Of a stretch of 50,200 nucleotides of DNA, positions 45,125-50,200 are shown one piece after another. Below the pieces are notes generated by a model. It ran no database searches, was not told where the DNA came from, and saw only the letters and a list, made by a program, of their open reading frames with translations. The position numbers and the translations under genes are program-made. The stretch covers positions 1-50,200 of the forward strand of contig NZ_CAJXKQ010000033.1 of NCBI RefSeq assembly GCF_913055835.1, written 5' to 3'. Positions within the stretch are counted from its first letter, which is position 1; every line of letters begins with the position of its first letter. The DNA is from an uncultured Marinobacter sp. (GTDB lineage: Bacteria > Pseudomonadota > Gammaproteobacteria > Pseudomonadales > Oleiphilaceae).

Positions 45125-46615
45125 ATGGCTATTGGTGTTTGGATAAGTCTCTTTTTATATTTCGCGCTCATGATTGCCATTGGCGTTTTCGCAATGCGCA
45201 GAGCGACGTCTTCATCTGAGGACTACATGTTGGGCGGTCGAGCCCTGAGTCCAAAGGTGGCAGCGCTTTCTGCTGGTGCTTCTGACATGAGTGGCTGGTT
45301 GCTCCTGGGTCTGCCCGGGGCTCTGTTTGCTTCGGGTTTGGGATCGGCCTGGATCGGTATTGGCCTGCTCGTGGGTGCATTCTTCAACTGGACGCTGGTG
45401 GCGCCGCGTCTTCGTGAACAGACTGTACACTACGGCAATGCGATCACCATCCCGTCGTTCCTGGCGAACCGTTTTCCAACGCAGTCTCTTTCGCTGCGTA
45501 CGGTCTCGGCCATCGTTATCGTTATCTTCTTCGCGGTTTACACAGCATCCGGTCTGGTGGCCGGTGGCAAGCTGTTCGAAAGCGCGTTTGCCGGCATTTT
45601 CAACTTTGGTGGCCTGAGTGACTATGCTGCCGGTATTGTGATTACCCTTGGTGTGGTTCTGGCTTATACCGTCGTGGGCGGTTTCCTGGCGGTGAGTCTG
45701 ACCGATTTTGTTCAGGGCTGCATCATGATGCTGGCGCTGGTTATCATGCCTGCGGTTGTGCTCTTCGGTGAGGGCGGCGGAGGCTTTGCCCAGGCGTCGC
45801 AAACCCTGAATGAAGTGGATCCCACGCTACTGTCGTGGACGGAAGGCCTGACCTTCATAGGCTGGTTGTCTGCGGTTACCTGGGGGTTGGGTTACTTTGG
45901 TCAGCCTCACATCATCGTGCGCTTCATGGCCATCCGCACCCTGAAAGATGTTCCGGTTGCCCGGAACATCGGGATGAGCTGGATGCTGATTTCCCTGATC
46001 GGTGCGATTTCCCTTGGTGTGTTTGGCCGCGCTTACGCCATCCGCAATGGCATGGACGTACAGGATCCGGAAACCATCTTCATTATTCTGTCTGACATGC
46101 TGTTCCACCCGCTGATTACAGGCTTCCTGTACGCGGCCCTGCTGGCGGCGGTGATGAGTACGATCTCCAGTCAGCTGCTGGTGTCTTCTTCTTCGCTGAC
46201 TGAGGATTTCTATCGCCTGTTCCTGCGCAAGGAAGCAACCGACAAGGAATGCGTGAATATTGGCCGGGTGTGCGTTGTACTCGTCGGTCTGGTGGCGGCC
46301 GTTATTGCGTCCGATCCGAACTCTCAGGTTCTGGCTCTGGTTGCTAACGCATGGGCAGGCTTCGGTGCTGCCTTCGGTCCGCTGATTATTCTGTCTCTGA
46401 TGTGGCCACGTACCAATGGCGCAGGCGCCATTGCCGGCATGGTAGTTGGTGCTGCCACCGTCATCATCTGGATTTCCCTGGGCTGGAACGGCTCGTTCAT
46501 GGGCGGCCCGGGTGTCTATGAGATTATTCCCGGCTTCATCGCTGCCTTTATTGCAATCCTGGTAGTGAGCTCGGTTACCGCCGATGCCGGCGAGTACCAG
46601 CATATCGAGCGGTAA
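45125..46615 (+). CDS. putP: Sodium/proline symporter
   Basis: PutP imports proline with Na+. The 496-residue protein is a 12-13 helix SSS-family transporter. The sodium-site region SAGASDMSGWLLLGLPGALF contains the essential Asp (D54). STISSQLLVSSSSLTEDFYR is the conserved helix-8/9 stretch with the sodium-binding serines. GGAGGAG precedes the ATG. It lies 303 nt after the AraC gene and ends in a terminator. No putA is in the window. Confidence 0.95.
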   Translation: MAIGVWISLFLYFALMIAIGVFAMRRATSSSEDYMLGGRALSPKVAALSAGASDMSGWLLLGLPGALFASGLGSAWIGIGLLVGAFFNWTLVAPRLREQTVHYGNAITIPSFLANRFPTQSLSLRTVSAIVIVIFFAVYTASGLVAGGKLFESAFAGIFNFGGLSDYAAGIVITLGVVLAYTVVGGFLAVSLTDFVQGCIMMLALVIMPAVVLFGEGGGGFAQASQTLNEVDPTLLSWTEGLTFIGWLSAVTWGLGYFGQPHIIVRFMAIRTLKDVPVARNIGMSWMLISLIGAISLGVFGRAYAIRNGMDVQDPETIFIILSDMLFHPLITGFLYAALLAAVMSTISSQLLVSSSSLTEDFYRLFLRKEATDKECVNIGRVCVVLVGLVAAVIASDPNSQVLALVANAWAGFGAAFGPLIILSLMWPRTNGAGAIAGMVVGAATVIIWISLGWNGSFMGGPGVYEIIPGFIAAFIAILVVSSVTADAGEYQHIER

Positions 46616-46649
46616 AGAAAAAACGCGCAAAACGCGTTGTAAGATGTGA

Positions 46650-46677
46650 AAAGGACTCCTCCGGGAGTCCTTTTTTT
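46650..46677 (+). terminator. Rho-independent terminator after putP
   Basis: An 8-bp stem AGGACTCC/GGAGTCCT with a 4-nt loop, preceded by A residues and followed by seven T. Confidence 0.93.
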
Positions 46678-46740
46678 GGTCATAATGATTCCGGATCGGG
46701 GCTTCTTTCGTATCCCCCAATCTCCGATGGAGCGCGCTGG

Positions 46741-47487
46741 GTGACTGTTCTGGAAATCGTGGCTTTACTGTCGATCGGCGGCATTGCCGGGTTTATTAAC
46801 GTTCTCTCAGCCGGCGGTTCCATGCTGACCCTGCCCCTGCTGATGTTTCTCGGTCTTCCGCCTCAGGTCGCCAACGGCACCAACCGGGTGGCGATAACCC
46901 TGCAGAGTATCACTGCCGTAGGCAGCTTCTACCGGATGGGGCATGGCAACCTTGTTGTCAGCCTGCACCTGGCCATACCGGCGGTTCTGGGCTCTCTGGT
47001 GGGTGCCTGGATCGCAACCTGGGTATCCGACACCGTGTTTGAGTGGGTGCTCGTGTCGGCCATGATCGGCGCCTCTGTCTTCATGTTACTGCCTCAGCCG
47101 GTTCTCAATACCCGCCCATTGACACCCGAGCGCCTTGGTCCGGCTGTCTACCTGGCGATGTTTGTCGTTGGTATGTATGGCGGCTTCATTCAGGTTGGTG
47201 TGGGAGTGCTTTTCCTTGTGGTGCTGTACCACATGCTCAAGATCGACTTGCGCCAGGTGAACGTGCTCAAGGTCTCGATTGTGTTGCCGTTTACCTTTGC
47301 AGCGCTGGTGGTGTTCGCCCTCAACGATCAGGTGCGCTGGGGCGTGGGCCTGACCCTGGCACTGGGCAATGTTACCGGCGCATTCATTGCTACCCGGGTC
47401 AATATGAGCAAACGCGGAGCACGCTGGATCAAGGGTATTACCCTGGTCATGGTGGCTGCGATTCTGGTGAGGCTGATTATCTACTGA
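46741..47487 (+). CDS. TauE/SafE-family sulfite exporter-like permease
   Basis: The 248-residue hydrophobic protein has about seven to eight membrane helices in two repeated halves. The first half has GFINVLSAGGSMLTLPLLMFLGLPPQVANGTNRVAI and the second GMYGGFIQVGVGVLFLVVLYHMLKIDL, the paired signatures of the TauE/SafE family. Members move sulfite, sulfoacetate or other organosulfur anions; this one cannot be assigned. The start is GTG at 46741 with GGAG upstream. It is a single gene between two terminators. Confidence 0.88.
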   Translation: MTVLEIVALLSIGGIAGFINVLSAGGSMLTLPLLMFLGLPPQVANGTNRVAITLQSITAVGSFYRMGHGNLVVSLHLAIPAVLGSLVGAWIATWVSDTVFEWVLVSAMIGASVFMLLPQPVLNTRPLTPERLGPAVYLAMFVVGMYGGFIQVGVGVLFLVVLYHMLKIDLRQVNVLKVSIVLPFTFAALVVFALNDQVRWGVGLTLALGNVTGAFIATRVNMSKRGARWIKGITLVMVAAILVRLIIY

Positions 47488-47520
47488 GTGTAGGTGTATC
47501 CCGGGTAGGTAATCAGGCAT

Positions 47521-47549
47521 AAAAAACGCCAGCCCGGGGGCTGGCGTTT
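47521..47549 (-). terminator. Rho-independent terminator of acnB
   Basis: An 11-bp stem AAACGCCAGCC/GGCTGGCGTTT with a 4-nt loop lies between the convergent TauE/SafE and acnB stops. On the minus strand it is followed by a run of T (complement of AAAAAA at 47521-47526), so it mainly serves acnB. Confidence 0.88.
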
Positions 47550-47578
47550 CCGTGGAGCTAAACCCTGAAGGTCAGCGC

Positions 47579-50173
47579 TCAGGCAACGTTCGCCTCGGCA
47601 GCCTTCTTGGTGTAGTTCTCCATCTGGTCGAAGTTGAGATACTTGTAGATCTCTTTCGACATGCTGTTGAGGTCCTTGGCGTACTCCATGTACTCCGCAG
47701 GGGAGGGGAGTTTGCCCAGAACCGCACCCACAGCCGCCAGTTCCGCAGAGGTCAGGTACACGTTGGCACCATCACCAAGGCGGTTCGGGAAGTTACGGGT
47801 GGACGTGGACAGCACGGTTGACTTCGGTGCTACCCGCGCCTGGTTACCCATGCACAGTGAGCAGCCCGGCATCTCGGTGCGAACACCGGCGGTGCCGTAG
47901 GTGTTGAAGTAACCCTCTTCCATCAGCTGCGCCTGATCCATCTTGGTTGGCGGAGACATCCACAGACGGGTGCTCAGCGGGCCCTTGTGCTGCTCAAGGA
48001 GCTTGCCAGCGGCGCGGAAGTGACCGATGTTGGTCATGCAGGAGCCGATGAAGACTTCGTCCACCTTGTCGCCAGCCACTTCGGACAGGAACTTGGCGTC
48101 GTCCGGATCGTTCGGGCAGCATACGATCGGTTCTTTGATGTCGGCCAGGTCGATTTCGATGACGTGGGCGTACTCGGCATCTTTGTCGGCACGCATCAGC
48201 TTCGGATCAGCCAGCCACTCTTCCATCTGCTGGGCACGGCGCTCCAGGGTACGCGGGTCGCCGTAACCTTCGGCAATCATCCAGCGCAGCATGGTGATGT
48301 TGGAGCGCAGGTACTCGGCAACGGAGTCTTCAGACAGGTTGATGGTACAACCGGCGGCGGAGCGCTCAGCGGAAGCGTCAGACAGTTCGAACGCCTGCTC
48401 AACAGTCAGGTGCTCAAGGCCTTCGATTTCGAGGATGCGACCGGAGAACTCGTTGATCTTGCCCTTCTTCTCAACGGTCAGCATGCCCTGCTTGATGCCG
48501 TACAGCGGGATAGCGTGTACCAGGTCACGCAGGGTAATGCCCGGTTGCATTTCGCCCTTGAAGCGAACCAGGACAGACTCTGGCATGTCCAGCGGCATAA
48601 CGCCGGTGGCAGCGGCAAACGCCACCAGGCCGGAACCGGCCGGGAAGGAGATGCCCATCGGGAAACGGGTGTGGGAGTCACCACCGGTGCCCACGGTGTC
48701 CGGCAGCAGCATGCGGTTCAGCCAGGAGTGGATGATGCCGTCACCGGGGCGCAGGGAAACACCGCCACGGGTGCGGATGAAGTCCGGCATGGTGTGCTGC
48801 ATTTCCACGTCAACCGGCTTCGGATAAGCGGCAGTGTGACAGAAGGACTGCATGACCAGATCGGCCTGGAAGCCCAGACACGCCAGATCTTTCAGCTCGT
48901 CACGGGTCATCGGGCCAGTGGTATCCTGGGAACCGACGGTAGTCATGTGTGGCTCGCAGTAGGTGTTCGGACGAACGCCTTTGCCTTCTTCCAGGCCACA
49001 GGCCTTGCCGACCATCTTCTGGGCCAGGGTGAAGCCTTTGGTACCAGCCTCGGGATCTTTTGGCAGACGGAACAGGTCGGTCGCGCCCATGCCCAGTGCT
49101 GTACGGGCCTTGGCAGTCAGGCCACGGCCAATGATCAGCGGGATACGGCCGCCGGCCTGAACTTCGTCCAGGATGACGTCAGACTTGAACTTGAACTCGG
49201 AGATGGTCTCACCGGCTTCGTTCAGGATCTTACCTTCGTACGGGCGGATCTCAATCACGTCGCCCATGTTCATGTTGTCAACGGGCGCTTCGAAAACCAG
49301 GGCGCCTGCATCTTCCATGGTGTTGAAGAAGATAGGGGCTACCTTGTTACCGATACAGACACCGCCGGCACGCTTGTTGGGCACGCCCGGGATGTCTTCA
49401 CCGAAGAACCACAGAACGGAGTTGGTGGCCGACTTACGGGAGGAGCCGGTACCAACAACGTCACCAACAAAGGCAACAGGCAGGCCCTTGGACTTGATTT
49501 CATCGATCTGGCTCATGGGGCCGGTCACGCCGGGCTCCTCGGGCTTCAGGCCGTCACGTTCCATTTTATAGGCAGCGCGGGCGTGCAGCGGGATGTCCGG
49601 GCGGGACCAGGCATCCGGGGCCGGAGACAGGTCGTCGGTGTTGGTTTCGCCAGTAACCTTGAACACCACCATCTTGGTGCTCTCGGGTACCTTCTTCTTG
49701 TTGGTGAACCACTCACCGTTGGCCCAGGATTCGATAACTGCCTTGGCAACGGGGTTGCCTGCGTCCATCTTTTCCTTCACGTCGTTGAAGGCATCGAACA
49801 TCAGCAGGGTGCGCTTGAGCTGCTCACCAGCCAGTTCGGCCAGCTCGGAATCGTCCAGAAGGTCAACCAGGGTCGCAATGTTGTAGCCACCCTGCATCAT
49901 GCCCAGCAGCTTGACCGCAGTCTGCTTGTCCAGCAGCGGAGAAGACGCTTCGCCTTTAACAATGGCGGTCAGGAAAGCGGCCTTCACGTAGGCGGCTTCA
50001 TCGACGCCCGGCGGTACGCGGTTTTCCAGGAGATACACCAGGGTATCTTCCTCACCGGCCGGCGGGTTTTTCAGCAGGTCGACCAGAGCAGCAGTCTGCT
50101 CGGCGTTCAGGGGCTTGGGAGGAATACCCAGGGCTTCACGTTCGGCAACGTGTTCACGATAGGCTTCTAACAC
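47579..50173 (-). CDS. acnB: Aconitate hydratase B
   Basis: AcnB is the main aconitase of the TCA cycle and also handles 2-methylisocitrate; without its cluster it can bind RNA. The start is GTG at 50173 (LEAYREHVAEREALGI), 9 nt after a GAGGG ribosome site; the ATG at 50188 would add five unconserved residues and consume that site. The order is AcnB-specific: HEAT-like domain, swivel domain (TGETNTDDLSPAPDAWSRPDIP), then domains with the cluster cysteines C712, C771 and C774, each two above E. coli. The 864-residue length is normal. The gene is complete in the window. Confidence 0.97.
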   Translation of the reverse strand: MLEAYREHVAEREALGIPPKPLNAEQTAALVDLLKNPPAGEEDTLVYLLENRVPPGVDEAAYVKAAFLTAIVKGEASSPLLDKQTAVKLLGMMQGGYNIATLVDLLDDSELAELAGEQLKRTLLMFDAFNDVKEKMDAGNPVAKAVIESWANGEWFTNKKKVPESTKMVVFKVTGETNTDDLSPAPDAWSRPDIPLHARAAYKMERDGLKPEEPGVTGPMSQIDEIKSKGLPVAFVGDVVGTGSSRKSATNSVLWFFGEDIPGVPNKRAGGVCIGNKVAPIFFNTMEDAGALVFEAPVDNMNMGDVIEIRPYEGKILNEAGETISEFKFKSDVILDEVQAGGRIPLIIGRGLTAKARTALGMGATDLFRLPKDPEAGTKGFTLAQKMVGKACGLEEGKGVRPNTYCEPHMTTVGSQDTTGPMTRDELKDLACLGFQADLVMQSFCHTAAYPKPVDVEMQHTMPDFIRTRGGVSLRPGDGIIHSWLNRMLLPDTVGTGGDSHTRFPMGISFPAGSGLVAFAAATGVMPLDMPESVLVRFKGEMQPGITLRDLVHAIPLYGIKQGMLTVEKKGKINEFSGRILEIEGLEHLTVEQAFELSDASAERSAAGCTINLSEDSVAEYLRSNITMLRWMIAEGYGDPRTLERRAQQMEEWLADPKLMRADKDAEYAHVIEIDLADIKEPIVCCPNDPDDAKFLSEVAGDKVDEVFIGSCMTNIGHFRAAGKLLEQHKGPLSTRLWMSPPTKMDQAQLMEEGYFNTYGTAGVRTEMPGCSLCMGNQARVAPKSTVLSTSTRNFPNRLGDGANVYLTSAELAAVGAVLGKLPSPAEYMEYAKDLNSMSKEIYKYLNFDQMENYTKKAAEANVA

Positions 50174-50200
50174 GATATGGACCCTCATCAGTTGGAATGT

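Noticed and set aside
47987..50170. 727-codon open frame opposite acnB
   Set aside because: Very long but antisense to a fully supported aconitase. Codon bias of highly expressed genes produces such frames. No ribosome site or domain.

Overview
The window looks like a chromosomal segment of a marine gammaproteobacterium close to Marinobacter and the pseudomonads. The evidence is the end of a Na+-translocating NADH:quinone reductase (Nqr) locus, a Na+/proline symporter, and the block rne / rluC-HAD-sppA / maf / yceD-rpmF-plsX-fabD-fabG-acpP-fabF-pabC-mltG-tmk. That block follows the Pseudomonas order as I remember it, including the absence of fabH between plsX and fabD. The genus is an inference from gene content and order. 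I see no prophage, insertion sequence, integron, CRISPR array or rRNA operon. Nearly every base is coding, and most genes are core metabolism.

Region by region. 1-4.1 kb: nqrF, the flavin-attachment lipoprotein apbE and the iron-delivery factor nqrM form the end of the nqr operon, followed by soluble transhydrogenase sthA. 4.1-7.5 kb (minus): a transaldolase - TerB-like - divergent DAHP synthase - glycerophosphodiesterase operon. 7.6-10 kb: dusA, an unknown secreted protein, and an SDR overlapping an AEC permease gene. 11-12.1 kb: an orphan zinc-binding protein gene znuA behind a perfect Zur operator. 12.2-14 kb: gltX, then tRNA-Ala(GGC) and tRNA-Glu(UUC) with their own promoter and terminator. 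14.1-18.8 kb: a two-half QueD-like protein, a MobA-like nucleotidyltransferase, a response regulator with a C-terminal membrane anchor, a PEGA-MORN protein and a small membrane protein. 18.8-25.7 kb: an M16C peptidase, ppsR diverging from ppsA, and rraA. 25.7-28.7 kb: PilZ and SH3b/coiled-coil proteins, a YciI protein, a TrpH-like PHP nuclease and a UPF0149 protein. 28.7-43.9 kb: rne with a long leader, then the conserved rluC-to-tmk block for 23S rRNA modification, ribosomal protein L32 and fatty-acid synthesis. 43.9-47.5 kb: an AraC regulator, putP and a TauE/SafE permease stand where holB would be expected. 47.6-50.2 kb: acnB.

Functional links. NqrF, ApbE and NqrM build one sodium pump. 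Transaldolase can make the erythrose 4-phosphate used by the DAHP synthase-like enzyme beside it. PpsR controls PpsA. RraA is an inhibitor of RNase E, whose gene lies 3 kb away. GltX charges the tRNA-Glu encoded just downstream. PlsX, FabD, FabG, AcpP and FabF form the fatty-acid initiation and elongation set.

Signals outside the coding regions are the main interest. A family of short GGGGTCAGA...TCTGACCCC palindromes sits at three convergent gene junctions. A textbook Zur box covers the -10 element of znuA. Two direct repeats of CGTAGGATT lie exactly 21 bp apart in front of putP. A near-consensus promoter with a GC-rich discriminator is so close to yceD that the yceD-rpmF mRNA should be almost leaderless. 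A strong promoter predicts an rne leader of about 0.5 kb. I did not find a convincing new multi-gene defence or biosynthetic system. The best candidates for undescribed biology are the membrane-tethered response regulator, the PEGA-MORN protein, the divergent DAHP synthase and the palindrome family.
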